The notes: generated from the sequence alone by a model not told the origin. A stretch of 64,000 bases of DNA from Ceratothoa steindachneri (GCA_963969495.1 OZ018329.1:147558502-147622501); one strand, 5' to 3'. Counted from the stretch's first letter, positions 21,098-32,312 are shown. Translations and numbers: made by a program.

Positions 21098-21885
21098 GTG
21101 GAAAGTATACATTATAAAAGTGGTACTTCAGGGATAGGAAGGCTGAGTTGTCTTTATACCAATGCTCATAGTCTTAGAAATAAGAAAGATGAGTTATTTA
21201 GTTATATTATTGATGAAGATATAGATATAATATGTATAATAGGACTATGGGTTAATGATAATAAATTTAATGACAATGTGAGTGAATTTGAACTATAGGG
21301 TTATGATATGTACATTAGTCAAAGTAGAAATAGGACTGGTGGTGGGTTGATTATTTATATAAAAAATAGCATTTCTTCAAATCTAAATAATTCTATAAAG
21401 CTTGAAGAAGTTGAGTCACTGTGGATAGATATTAGGGTCGGTAAAAATAGGATAATACACTTGGGAGCCTTTTACAGACCACCCAGACAGACTGACTGTA
21501 TTGATGAGCTAATGATCAGGGAATAAGGAAAGGATGTGAAGTAGATACAGTTATCCTTGGTGAATTTAATTTAAATTCTGCTGACTGGGAAAATATGATA
21601 GGAAGGGATAGAGCAAGTTGTAAGTTTATAGAATGCTTTGAGGATAATTTTTTTACTCAATTTGTTAATAAGCCAACAAGGGGTGCCAATATATTAGATC
21701 TGGTTCTTTCAAATGATGATCACTTGGTTCAGGAATTGACTGTCAGGGAAGCATTGGGAAATTATAGGGGAGATTATGATAAATTACGAAACTTGCTAAA
21801 TCAGATTAGGTGGGATATAGAATTCATGGGGAAGAATACTTATGAGATGTGGGACATTTTTAAGACTATACTAAACATAGTCTAG
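21098..21885 (+). pseudogene. CR1 endonuclease domain
   Basis: The AP-endonuclease-like blocks in order are LYTNAHSLRNKKDEL, IICI.GLWVND (usually ETWL), GGGLIIYIKN, HLGAFYRPPRQ, LGEFNLNSADW (GDFN with Asp changed to Glu) and PTRGANILDLVLSND. Stops at 21296-21298, 21524-21526 and 21883-21885 split it. The domain would nick the target DNA to prime reverse transcription. Confidence 0.8.
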
Positions 21886-21900
21886 GAGCAGTGTATTCCA

Positions 21901-23700
21901 ATGAAGGCTATTAGGAAGAAATGTAGGAAGCCATTGTGGTGGAATCAGGAGATAGCTAGGAAAATTTCTGAGAAGAAAAGGGCATACCAAGGATTACAAA
22001 GAGAAAGTACTTTTGACAATTTAAATCATTATAGGTTGATCAGAAATGCGCTAAATAAGATTATTAAGAAGAGCAAAAGGATGGCAGAAATTAATTTAGC
22101 TCAAAATAATAATAAAGATCCAAGAAAATTCTTTAGCTATTATAGAATTAATAACAAATCTAACAGTGATAAAATAGGGCCTATTAGATACCATTAATGT
22201 GAACAGGGAAATAATTAAAGGGCTTATATTGGAGTTAAATACTAGTAAGTCATCTGGCCCAGACAATATTCATTCTAGGTTACTCAAAGAAGGTGTTGAT
22301 AGTATTGCAGTAGCTCTTGAGAAGATATATACTAGATAACTAGAGTTTGGAGAAATACTTAATGATTGGAAATTAGTGAATGTAGTGCCAATTTTTAAAA
22401 AGGGAAGTAAAGAGGACCTGAATGATTTTAGCATGGTAAACTTAAGTTCTATTGTTTGTAAAATTCTTGAGAAGATAGTTAAGAAGGGGATTTTTGACCA
22501 TCTAGAGTGTGGTAAGTTAATAAATGATGCTCGGTATGAGTTTAGAAGAGGTAGATCGTGTTTAACAAATTTACTGGATTTTATGGATTATGTTACTAAA
22601 CAATTAGATAAGGGGGAGAATGTTCTTATAATTTACCCAGATTTTAGCAAAGCTTTTGATAAGGTTCCACATAGGACACTAGTTCACAAATTAAAAATGC
22701 ATGAGATATGTGGTAAAGTTTTGAATTGGATAACTGAATGGCTGAAAGACAGGAAATAGAGAGTTGTGCTTAATGGGGTGACAGTAGAAGGACATTATCA
22801 GTGGCATACTTCAGGGATCCGTTCTAGGCCCTTTATTATTCATAGTTTATATAAATGATCTTGGGGAGGCTGTAAATAGCAGTGTCAATTTTTGCTGATG
22901 ACACTAAATTGGCAGCTGTAGTCAAAGAAGTTGAGGGTAGCTTTATTAAAGTGCAGAGTGACTTAAATAAGTTATTAGCTTGGGCTCAGAAGTGGCAGAT
23001 GACTTTTAACCTTAAAAAATGCAAAGTTCTTAACATGGGAAAGGATAATTAGGGAATTTAGCTATGAAATGGATGGGCATTGGCTGAATTCAGTTGAGGA
23101 CGAGAAGGACTTAGCTGTAGTAGTAGATAGGTCACTGAAGTTTTCAAAACAGTGTATTGAGGCAAAAAATAGAGCAAATAGGGTGCTGGGATACATTAAC
23201 AGGAATGTTAGCTACAAGAGTAAAGGGGGTATCCTTAAACTCTACAACTCGTATGTTAGGCCACATTTAGAGTATTGTATACAAGCATGGTCACCACATT
23301 TTAGACATGACATCAACCTGCTAGAGTCAGTACAAATGAGGGCAACAAAAATATACCTTTCCTGAAGCACCTTAAATATGAAGATAGACTGAGGGTACTA
23401 AATATGTTCACATTTGAGAGAAGATGTGTGAGGTGAGAAATGATTGAGCTTTTTAAAATCTGTTCTGGGAAGGATAAGTTGAATTTTATCAAGTTATTTG
23501 AGTTGGAAGGTAGTAATAGGACTAGGGGTCACCACTTAAAAATTAAAAAACAGGTGCAGGTTGGATGTTAGAAAATATTTTTTCACCAATAGATTGGTAG
23601 ATTACTAGAATAGTTTGCCATCTGAGACGGTAGACAGTCCAAACTTGAATGTTTTCAAACGCAGATTAGATGATTATATGGAGAGGGAGGGTTCACTTTT
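21901..23700 (+). pseudogene. CR1 reverse transcriptase
   Basis: Linker text CRKPLWWNQEIARKI and KIIKKSKRMAE is followed by RT blocks: VPIFKKGSKEDLNDF (domain 1), YEFRRGRSCLTNLLDF, PDFSKAFDKVPHRTLVHKL (domain A with its Asp), a decayed SGI.S (PQGSVLGP expected), FADDTKLA at about 22893-22920 (catalytic FADD intact), then LGYINRNVSYKSKG, LYNSYVRPHLEYCIQAWSP and ESVQMRATK. The C-terminal CR1 tail (YEDRLRVLNMFTFERR, SNRTRGH) is readable with breaks to about 23.7 kb. Confidence 0.85.
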
Positions 23701-23950
23701 GGGGGTATTCTGGACTCATTCCTGTAGATACAGTTTTGTATTATTGTATATTATGATTGATTTTGATGAGTCTTGATGATGATGCTTTTTGTTTTTGACA
23801 CATTCCTGTGTATGGTTCGAATTGTATATTGTAGCTGCATGATTTGACACAATCCTATGGATGCATTTTGTGGGTGGGTTTTGACAGATGCGGATGACCT
23901 TTGATAGGCCCTTGTGGCTTTTGTCATCTGTAAAATTATGTTATGTTATA

Positions 23951-25181
23951 CTAATATCACACACCAGCCCATCCTAACTTCCAAAAACCATCATCTCACT
24001 CTGTACTGCATCTACTTCTAATCCTCTCCTCATGTATCAAAGTACTGACAACAAGACTATAGTCAACAGCAACAATAGATAACATCATTGCACATACTTG
24101 CTCAAAATCTTCAATCGTTATTTCTAAATGTATCTACATGGGTCCATAATGCTAAGCCACCAGCATTCACTAATATAGACACCACCCATCCTTCACACAA
24201 CGCATACCTGTTTTAGCCTATTATCCATAGAGATATCACATATATTCTTGCTTTATACCTCCATGTATATCAAACCACTCGCTCTAGCCAACTTTCACCT
24301 TTGCACGCTTTACTTCCAACATAAAAACCTCATCTAACAGTTTATTAATGGATACATTCTTTGAATCTTCCATCACACTTCTCTGTCGCTAGATCATTTA
24401 CTTTCTCCAAGTCCATATACCCAACATACATTTCTCTTATCTCTTTCTTTTTCAGCCATCTCTCAAACACTTGATCCACACACCATACTCACTCTAAAAT
24501 CACCTTACTCATCCACTATATTTCCCCTTTGTTATCCTTCATCCACTCTCAATTAAAAGTTTTTCTCGTACACTTTCAACACTCAACAGGCATTCTCCTG
24601 TAGTTCTTGCATTCACCTTTGTATCCTTTCTCCTTATGCATCTCTACAAAATGGTTGTTGATTTCTCTGTGTCTGTCACACAGCACTCTTTCAGGAAAGC
24701 ATATTCAACCACGCTCCTCCTCGCCAATCTCACACAACACATAATCGATGGTTTCAACCAGCTCCTCCTCCTCTCATGTACAATTCATGCTACAATAGAA
24801 ATAAACAAAGCCTTCACCACAGATAGGCCAAAGGCACCCACCAAACCCTCAAATCATACACCTGACCCCTCTAAAATGGCATCACACAATGAGCCATTCT
24901 CTCGCCCCAACTATTCAACCTATTTACACATGACATCCAACAGCCACAAACCGCATTAATCAACACCTACGCAGATGACATCTCGCCCACAGCACAACAC
25001 CTACTCAGATAACATCTCACCCACAACACAACACCTACTCAGATAACATCTCACCCACAACACAACACTCACACAGATGACATCTAGCCCACAGCACAAC
25101 ACCAACACAGATGACATCTTGCCCACAGCGCAACACCCATGCAGATGACATCTTACCCATAGCACAATACCCATGCAGATG
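23951..25181 (+). mobile_element. Family J non-LTR fragment (RT palm)
   Basis: The 24636-24959 frame holds QHSFRKAYSTTLLLANLTQH (RT domain 2-type text) and TIHATIEINKAF (domain A, Asp changed to Glu). A shift then gives LSPQLFNLFTHDIQQPQ and NTYADDI (domain C) at about 24963-24985. The text matches the antisense fossil at 2.84-5.70 kb. The element stops where the YADD region becomes a tandem repeat. The 0.65 kb before it is C/T/A-rich with no clear domain. Confidence 0.65.
24962..25181. repeat. 34-bp minisatellite derived from the YADD-coding region
   Basis: Units start at 24962, 24996, 25030, 25064, 25098, 25132 and 25166, an exact 34-bp period with six full copies and a 16-base partial. 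The first unit translates as NTYADDISPTAQ in the RT frame, so the array grew from the catalytic box of the family J RT. Since 34 is not a multiple of 3, later units are out of frame. Units differ at a few positions. Confidence 0.95.
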
Positions 25182-25395
25182 GGCATAGGCATTAGAATAA
25201 CATAGAAAAAGGATAGCTATCTCTATTTTTATATAATATTAATAATTACTTAGTATAATAATTATATTATAGTAAGAATAGATCACTGATCAAGAATTGT
25301 GGGTACCCATAATAGCCATAACCTGTAGAAGGAGAGATGAATTATTATGATCAGTATCAGAGAAATAACCTTAATTTGATACATATTTGTTTAAA
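25182..25395. other. AT-rich spacer, no gene
   Basis: AT-rich sequence between the minisatellite and the gypsy remnant. It could contain the decayed downstream LTR of the gypsy element, but no match to its upstream end is visible. Confidence 0.4.
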
Positions 25396-26067
25396 TTATA
25401 AGCATAAATATGAATTTTGAATAAAATAATGATAAGTAGCATTCATTTCTTGAAAAAAAAAACCCCAAACCCAGGTTTTTTTATTTGCCCACCCTGCAAG
25501 GTGGGGGTTTAAATCTAACTCCGTGGATGGGTCGTCCTGGGGGAAAGATAATGAGGATAGAGGATATTCGTTATCCGACTCTACGTACACCGTGTTTACC
25601 ACCTGAAGAGGTTTACAGGGGTATAAAGTTTCCCTGGTTCCTTCATCCAGCGTCACATTATTATTAATACACGCTCGGCGGTGATACTTCTTGAGCATGT
25701 TTATGTGATACAGTTTATGGCCTGAGGGAGTTTCAATCACGTGATAAACGGGGCCACGAACTTCTATGACCGGGAAGGGACCCTTCCATTGGGAGAGCAA
25801 CTTATTAGTCTCTGTAAGCAGTAGTAACAATACTTCGTCGCCATGCTTTAATTTTCGAGCTTTTGCTTTTAAGTCAAAATAACTTCGGTATTTTTCTAGG
25901 TTGCACTCCGCGGTTGAGCGGGCCAACCCTGCTGCACATTTCTCGAAGCGTTCACGCAGCTCGATCACATATGCGTAGGAGGATTTAACTTCTTCATCTA
26001 ATTGGAGATTAGTGAAGAGCTCCTTAAGGATGCTCATAGGTCCTCGGCCGTTATGTCCGTACAACAA
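25396..26067 (-). pseudogene. Gypsy integrase C-terminal domain
   Basis: This 223-residue frame starts MLYGHNGRGPMSILKEL (gypsy-type LYG...R.P.S.L), has the helical ELRERFEKCAAGLARST segment, then LKHGDEVLLLL, LSQWKGPFPVIEVRGPVYHVI and HINMLKKYHRR, the standard post-core GPY/F-like module that binds DNA ends. The acidic text after residue about 150 is variable and ends at 25396-25398. Confidence 0.85.
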
Positions 26068-26513
26068 TTTGAAGGGAAAAAAAACCCAGAGTTTGGTGAG
26101 GGATTTCTCGGCATACGAAGAGGGCGACTGGTAGGTACCAATGCCTTTCTTGAGGCTGAGACTGACAGAGCTTTCTTAACACTGCCTTTAAGGTACTATT
26201 TAATTTTTCATACATCCTGTTTGCGGAGGGGTGAAAAGGGGTCGTAAAGAGGGGTTTGATGAGGAGTAACTTGCCCACGTATTCCATCAGTTCCGACGTG
26301 AACTGACGGCCTCGACGTGAACTGACGGCCTCGATCTGAGAGGATTTCTTTAGGGATGCCGACTCGGAAAAAAATGGAGATGGGGGCTTCTGCACAGGAA
26401 ATATTGTCAATTTTCCTCTGGGCAACTGCGTCGGGGAAACGAGTGGTGCCGTCTACCAAAGTAAGGATATAAGAGTGTCCTTCACTAGACGGGGGATGGA
26501 TGGGCCCAACCAA
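26051..26513 (-). pseudogene. Gypsy integrase catalytic core, split by a duplication
   Basis: Frame 26208-26513 gives MVGPIHPPSSEGHSYILTLVD (first catalytic Asp) and ILSDRGRQFTS (second Asp); frame 26051-26425 continues RGRQFTSELMEYVGK and FHPSANRMYEKLNSTLKAVLRKL (catalytic Glu in YEKLN). All three DDE residues are readable, but a 19-bp tandem duplication near 26294-26331 shifts the frame and repeats GRQFTS. Confidence 0.8.
26294..26331. repeat. 19-bp tandem duplication in integrase
   Basis: CGACGTGAACTGACGGCCT occurs twice head to tail. It duplicates the codons for GRQFTS and, being 19 bp, breaks the frame. Confidence 0.9.
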
Positions 26514-27029
26514 CTCTATAGCTACTCTGAAGAAGGGTGCGGAAATGATGGGGGGTTTCTGTAGGGGAGCGGCGGTACCCGGCCTTTAGCGGTGGCCTTC
26601 TGGCACAATTCGTATGACTGGCACTATACGGCGATCTCTTTAGCGGCGCCGGGCAAAAAGAAGTATTTAAAAATACGTAGAGAGGTTTTGTTGTGACTGA
26701 AATGTCCAGCCAATAAGACATCATATGCGATTTTTAATACCCGTTGGGATTAACACGGGGGAATGCACAAGACTATCCGGCGGGGAGGTTAGTTCAGCCA
26801 TCGTCCGGAATAGCAGGGAATTCACCACGTATCTTATTCGTTTGTTCTTGTGAACAGATTCTATTTAATTTTTAACCGCCTTCTCTCCCAGTGGTTGGAG
26901 AATTGGACAGTCCTTCTGGGTGGTAGCGAAGGCTTGGGAATTAAGCTTTTCATATTCCGGGTTCTCAAGAGGAGACAAAGGGGTCATGGCCGCAGACCTC
27001 GTAGTTGCTTGTATCCGTGTCACTACAGG

Positions 27030-27278
27030 CTAAGCCACTGGATTCGGGGAGAGCCGCATGCTCTGGCCTATTAAGACAGAACAGAATTTAATAGGCGCTG
27101 CCACTACCTCAGTCCAGCCAGTGAAATACTGACACTGGATGTGGCATCTGACTATGGGGAACTTGTTTGATCTACCCATGAAATCCTGGACAACTGCGAA
27201 CCTCTGGTGCTGGGGGCTGACAGGGGGAAGCAATTTATTTGATACAACGATACAGGTGCATCCAGTATCGTATACCAA
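27030..27278 (-). pseudogene. Gypsy aspartic protease
   Basis: The frame begins MVYDTGCTCIVVSNKLL, where DTG is the retropepsin active-site triad, and continues with strand-like text ending FCSVLIGQ, similar to the ...ILG/IGQD end of retroviral-type proteases. Length (about 80 residues) fits. It would cleave the Gag-Pol precursor. It is immediately followed by integrase remnants rather than RT. Confidence 0.6.
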
Positions 27279-27848
27279 TGTTGAGACTTGGCAACCATTT
27301 ACGGATCCAGTCTCAAACTTTAGTCCTCCTGGAGAACTCGGTTGTAATTCAAGGCATTATTCTCAGTGCTAGAGGTTTTTAAAAAAATAATTCACTTATC
27401 TTCTACTCAAAATTTTATTGACACCATTCGTTTTGGCTTTCTGATTACAGTGATACTTTTCCCCAATTTCTACATTAAGCAGTTTGAACAAGAGCGCTCA
27501 TATAATTTTTGGCCGAATATTTCTGCGTCCTCCCTGCCAGGCATAAAAGGGCATTCTCTACCCTCTTTCTCGCATAAAATGAATTAAACTTTATTAAAAT
27601 AATTAAATATCATAATTACATGATTTACTAATAAAAAATAGCTGACTGGTTCAAACTTTTATTCATTAGTGAAACATATAAAAAAATTCAGATACATGTT
27701 CGAACACCAATGGAATGCGCAAAATTACAAACCCCTAGGCATGGTTTCAAACCATTTTCTCTGGCCTTTTGAACAGTGACTATTATAAAAAGTAAATTAC
27801 TCATTATTCCAAGAAAAATAGAAAAATTATAACAAAAATATAATTATA

Positions 27849-28160
27849 TTATGGACATATTTTATTAAATTTAAATTTTTTTAAATCTTCCTCACAGTGA
27901 TATTTGTTAAAACAGATAAACACAGAGAGGACCATCGCATTCTTCAAATAAATATTTTCCGCTGAGTTTTCTCTTCTCCCATTTTGTGTGTGCGAACAAA
28001 CGTGACATTTCCTCCTTGATTTTATAGGCTTCATAAAATGCCTCTCAATGAGACACAATGATTTAAAATCTATTTGCCCATTTGGTCCCTGATTATATTT
28101 ATGATATTTTTCAATCATCTGTGTTACAACAGTTTTTGAAAAGTCATGAAGTGCGTGTAT
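27849..28160 (-). pseudogene. piggyBac-like C-terminal cysteine-rich fragment
   Basis: The frame contains ERHFMKPIKSRRKCHVCSHT, then a decayed middle and FICFNKYHCEED. This resembles the cross-braced cysteine-rich tail of piggyBac-like transposases (RHF.....K..C.VC...C..C...LC..PCF..YH). Only half of the cysteines remain. It is fused to gag-like text at its upstream end, so it was inserted in the gypsy element or joined by deletion. Confidence 0.5.
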
Positions 28161-28330
28161 TCGTTCTCTGTCTTCTGCTTCCATCTGTATTCTTCTGCTT
28201 CTCTTTCTGCTTGTCTCTCTTCTTGTTCCTGGACATAGTCAACTAGTTCTTGGCCTGCAAGTCCAAGAGTTTGGCCTTGGTGGAATCTTTCTAAAGACGA
28301 CATTTTTCCTATGTCCGTCCAAAAACTCAC
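28124..28330 (-). pseudogene. Gag-like N-terminal coiled-coil fragment of gypsy
   Basis: The frame has LGLAGQELVDYVQEQEERQA and REAEEYRWKQKTE, a charged helix typical of the Gag start in many arthropod gypsy elements (LGL.G.EL..FV..QE....RE.E). The text after residue about 57 is not Gag. Position just inside the candidate primer-binding site supports the reading. Confidence 0.5.
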
Positions 28331-28580
28331 CGATGTACGCTAAAGGTACTTATGCAACCACGAAACAAGTAGCACTCTGCCTAACCCACACTTTCTGTTA
28401 ATTGGAATACCACAAAAAACTAATTAACACCATTAACAGGCTACCCACAATCAATTAACAAAAATTTATAGACCAACTTTATCTTTTATTATGTTTAATT
28501 TTCCTCAAACGCTTAGGCACAAATTTGTTACTAATCAAGGGGATATAACACAATCAACTATTATTGAGTTCTTCTAAATA

Positions 28581-28610
28581 CCCCAAAACCTGACACCAAT
28601 TTTAATGTCG
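28581..28610 (-). promoter_or_regulatory. Candidate LTR end and primer-binding site
   Basis: On the - strand ...CACGACA is followed after a few bases by TTGGTGTCAGGTTTTGG. TGGTGTCAG just after an LTR ending in CA is a common gypsy layout. About 80 bases upstream on the - strand is AATAAAGCACTC, a plausible LTR polyadenylation signal. No second LTR was found. Confidence 0.4.
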
Positions 28611-29937
28611 TGGTATACGGCCGAGTACGTATATACGTTTGTTCCGTACATGAATAACTCCGTTCCACTTTTCTCTAAGAGTGCTTTATTTTTACTTTTG
28701 GTTCTTTAACCAGGGAGGATTCGTAATATTATATATCTATTACCATTTGCAGCATTTTTAGGATATACTTTTAATTACATAAAAAAATTAAATATTTAAA
28801 CTTTAAATATACTAAGGCTATAATAAGAGTATCTAAATCAGAATTAATACTACCAATGAGTACTATGTGATGGTTGATGCAAAATTCACTTTCACACAGA
28901 GGGGTAACTAACGAACATGAATAAGTTTTGGATTCCTTTTACCTTTAACTGAGAGGGAGTCTGGAGTTGGATGACCTTGAATGAGAATCTCCTCAATGAG
29001 ATGATTCGAGACAAATTGACTGGAGCTTTTCTCGCGGATGTGAGACAAGCTCGGAAAACAGCTGATCGTCTCTCTGGGTGATGGAGATGCTTGGTGAGTC
29101 GATTCGAGAAAAACAGCTGATGCTTATCCCGAGGTAGGTGGGGAGCGTGTGGCAATGCTTCTTGACTTGAAGATATAAGCAAGGGGATTGTGAATGTATG
29201 AGTTATTCCAATCCTTGTGTTACACTTGCGGGCTTCTAGATGATGAGACTTGACCAAGAGGAGAATTTTTTCTAAAATGGGCATTCATGTTGGTATTCCT
29301 CAATGGTGAGGGATATTTCTGTTTTTATTTAGAAAAACTGAGAAAGGGGGTTTTTCTGAAGGAGATTGGTATGAGAGTGGGTCTCGATACCAATGGTCTA
29401 CTTTTCTAGTCGACCAAAGGAACAACCTCGGGCAGAAAAATCCTGCTTGGTTCCACTGTCTTTTTGATTCCCGGTTTTACTCCAGGACTGCTCTTCTTCT
29501 CCCGATTGCTACTCCGATTCTCTTTTCGTTTCTCCAGAATGAACTACATATACATCGATTATCCCCTGTGGGAGGGAGGGGAGATGAGGGCCCACCTTTA
29601 AGCCTCTCTCCTAGGACCTAAATTTTCAAGTTGTGACCATTCTCCCTTCGCCCTTCTGGTTTACGTCTGAGAAGTGAAATTTCGTCTATTTGACGAAAAT
29701 AGACATAAATAATCAGAGGGGACAGTGAGCCTGTTCATAGATTTTTATTCTAAAGGCTATCCCACCCTCCTATGTTTATATTAACAGACTCCAAAATCTG
29801 CTGATTGTAATCCTTCTTTGCAAGCGATGCCCGGCCCAAGGATGTTTGGTTGGGGGTAAAGTATTGGCCCAATGGAACGTAACCGTTGACGCTGTATAAA
29901 CAAACTAGCGTCTGTTTGTCCTCGTGATATTTATCTC
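28611..29937. other. Possible gypsy LTR, then unassigned sequence
   Basis: The first few hundred bases may be the 5' LTR of the - strand gypsy element. Its outer boundary is not visible. The rest (28.9-29.9 kb) has short frames without domains. Confidence 0.35.
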
Positions 29938-30555
29938 CCCACAGGCTACAAAGTGTTGATGGGCTTGACTGATGAGAACCATGGGCTACAAAGTGCTGAT
30001 GGACTTGACTGAAGAGAACCAAGGGCTACAATGTGCTGATGGACTTGACTGAAGAGAACCAAGGGCTACAATGTGCTTGACTGAAGAGAACCAAGGGCTA
30101 CAAATTGCTGCAGGGCTTGACTGAAGAGAACCCAGGGGCTACAAAGTGCTGATGGGCTTGATTGAAGAGAACCCAGGGGCTACAAAGTGCTGATGGGCTT
30201 GACTGAAGAGAACACAGGGGCTACAATCCTGATGAGCTTGACTGAAGAGAACCGAGGGCTACAAAGTGCTGATGGGCTTGAGTGAAGAGAACCCAGGGGC
30301 TACAGAGTGCTTAAGTGCTTGTGTAAAGAGAACCAAGGCTTACAAATTGCTGTGGGGCTTGAATAAAGAGAACCCAGTGGTTACAAAGTGCTGATTGGCT
30401 TGACTGAAGAGAACCCAGGGGTGACAAAGTGCTATGGGGCTTGACTGAAGAGAACCAAAGACTACAAAGTGCTGTGGGTTTTGACTGAAGAGAACCCAGG
30501 GGTGACAAAGTGCTGTGGGGCTTGACTGAAGAGAACTCAGGAGCTACAAAGGGCT
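29938..30555. repeat. About 40-bp minisatellite, about 15 copies
   Basis: The unit is close to GGCTACAAAGTGCTGATGGG followed by CTTGACTGAAGAGAACCCAG, repeated with small substitutions and indels. Apparent - strand open frames here (repeated LGSLQS, FVAHGSHQS) come from the repeat and are not genes. Confidence 0.97.
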
Positions 30556-30943
30556 TAATTGTGATAACATTGATAAGCCCTTAATCTCCCTTAACATGTT
30601 TCCCGCAAAGGCCAGAATCGCAACTCAGCCACAGCGCAAAGGCTTTGATGTCATCTAGAATTCCATGCAGCGCAAGCAGTGAAAGGCAGAGGATGTGAGT
30701 TCTGTTCTATCTTCATATACAATTCACTCAAACTGTAAAAAGCGTGGGACACATGTGGTACCCTTTGCTATGCAGTCAAGTTTTTATTTGTATGGCAAAG
30801 TGGATCACCAGTGTCCATTCATTTCGTGGGCACATGTGGTACACTTTGTTATCCAAACAATTTCCTGGTGATGCTTATCATTGTCATTCATTTTATAATA
30901 AAGATAAATTGATAAATTAAAGTTTTATAATACATAGCATATA

Positions 30944-32312
30944 CAGTGGGCGCAAAGGAAATGTTAACATTAAGAATTTTTGGATAATTAAGCACAAAAG
31001 TACATTTCACGTTTGTTTTATTGGGTCTTTTACTTGCATTTCTTTACATTTAGTACTTTGTCATGTTCTCACAGGTCTTCAACACCTCCTGGATCCTCTT
31101 GGGCATGGATGTTGCAAGATTCTCGAAGTAGGAGCCGTCCATTGCCACCCATAGCTTAATGAGTGTCTCCTTCAGGGTGGGGATTGAGGTGGGCCAGGAC
31201 TTAGCAACTTCATTTTTCATTTGGTTCCAGGCATTCTCTATGGGGTTTAAGTCGGGTGAGTCTTTGACAGCTCGTGCCTTGTGTGCAGGGGCGCCATCAT
31301 GCATAAAAAAGTCGCAGCCATGGAGAGCGTAGAAATGGAGCAGATGTTCCTCCAAAACCTCAATGTAATTCTTTCCCTTCATGGTGACGTTCTTGGGGAG
31401 GAAATAGAGACCACCCCTGCCCTTCTCCCCACTGAAGCATCCCCGAACCATGACGCCATCGGGGTGCTTCACTGTCTTCGCGGTGGTCATATCTGCTCAC
31501 ATAACTGGGCCGCTGCACCACTTTCGAGCCACCCCTAACGAGCCGAAAATTGCTCTCGTCACTCCACATGAATTTCTTCCACTGCTCTGGTGTCCAATCT
31601 TGATATTTCTTCGCGAAAGCTAGCCGTTTTTTTCTTCATGCCCTCTGTCAGCAGCGGTTTTTTGGCGGCATGGTGGCAGGGCAAACCCAGGTCTTTTTGT
31701 AGCCGGTGCTGGATCGTACGAATAGCGACGTTGTGGAGCAGGTCAGGATGCTTCCGCTTCAATTCAGCAGCTGTTATCGAAGGGTCCTGCTTCACCTCAC
31801 GTAGCAAAACCTTGTCATTCCGAGCAGTTGTCTTCTTCTTGCCCCCAGAGCCAGGTTTGCGAGGCGGTGCGGTGCCGGGAGGGAGTGTGGTGGCTGCTTT
31901 TTTGAGCTTAAAGAGTGACACACGGCTCACGTTCAGATCGGCAGCTACACGCTTTACTGGCATTTCCTGCTCCATTAGGGTTAGGGCACGGGTCTTCTCC
32001 TCCATTGTCACCTTGCTACGCCTCATTGCGATGGTATGGTGGTCTCTGGTAGGGCGTCAAAGTCAGCAGAAAGGTGAAAAAGATGCGGTCTGTGGGGCAG
32101 TGTAACACAGATGTACACTGTCTGAGCTCTGCGAGCACACTTAAACTGAGCCTGGCGGGAAGTTGCGAGGGAGCCCTGGCTGCAGGTACATGCGTCATAC
32201 CAAGCTCCTCCCACTACCTATATGGCGGGAACGTGGTAAAAAAGTTAACCGCGAAATTCGAGTTAACATTTCCATTGCGTTTAAGAGGTTAACATTTCCT
32301 TTGCGCCCACTG
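30944..32312 (-). mobile_element. Tc1-like DNA transposon with TIRs and TA target site
   Basis: Perfect 25-bp terminal inverted repeats start CAGTGGGCGCAAAGGAAATG at both ends, flanked by TA at 30942-30943 and 32313-32314. A second copy of GTTAACATTTCC.TTGCG lies just inside the right end, an IR/DR-like arrangement. Total length is 1369 bp with one broken transposase on the - strand. Clean ends and intact TIRs suggest a fairly recent insertion. Confidence 0.95.
31050..32026 (-). pseudogene. Tc1-like transposase, frameshifted
   Basis: The first frame (31559-32026) starts MRRSKVTMEEKTRALTLMEQ with two helix-turn-helix-type segments and a GKKKTTARND linker. After a shift near 31560 comes MWSDESNFRLV (first catalytic Asp); after another near 31490 comes VMVRGCFSG and FFMHDGAPAH (second Asp at 31296-31298), then SPDLNPIENAW (third residue Glu at 31236-31238). 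Only 19 residues separate the second Asp and the Glu, whereas Tc1 enzymes have 34, so about 15 codons are deleted. The protein is inactive. Confidence 0.92.

Larger units (their letters stand above)
19891..23950 (+). mobile_element. CR1-clade non-LTR retrotransposon, nearly full length, broken
   Basis: The order is 5' UTR (from about 19.89 kb, boundary uncertain), ORF1 with an esterase-type domain (20.3-21.0 kb), endonuclease (21.1-21.9 kb), RT (21.9-23.7 kb) and a 3' UTR ending in ACAGATG.../GTCATCTGT complementary blocks with ATTATGTTATGTTATA. No RNase H domain is present, as expected for CR1. Base composition is A/G-rich on the + strand, unlike families A and B. Many single stops and shifts make it inactive. 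It lies 3' of the last visible HDAC8 exon, same strand. Confidence 0.85.
25396..28610 (-). mobile_element. Gypsy LTR retrotransposon remnant lacking RT
   Basis: Read on the - strand: a candidate LTR end and primer-binding site (about 28.6 kb), a gag-like start (28124-28330), an inserted piggyBac-like fragment (about 27.6-28.15 kb), a protease (27030-27278), then directly the integrase (about 26.73 down to 25.40 kb). The 270 bases between protease and integrase cannot hold RT and RNase H (normally about 1.5 kb), so these were deleted. Frame shifts in the integrase confirm decay. Confidence 0.8.

Noticed and set aside
25001..25192. 63-codon - strand ORF with repeated C/V/L text
   Set aside because: It is an out-of-frame reading of the 34-bp minisatellite.
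27366..27587. Last HDAC8 exon starting after ttctcag at 27370
   Set aside because: Phase would fit (IR-V-LEVFKK), but the text does not resemble an HDAC8 end and continues into unrelated sequence.
29750..30508. - strand ORFs with repeated LGSLQS / FVAHGSHQS
   Set aside because: These are readings of the 40-bp minisatellite; unit indels break the frames and no domain is present.
29938..30555. CRISPR-like array
   Set aside because: Units are head-to-tail with no unique spacers, and the genome is eukaryotic.
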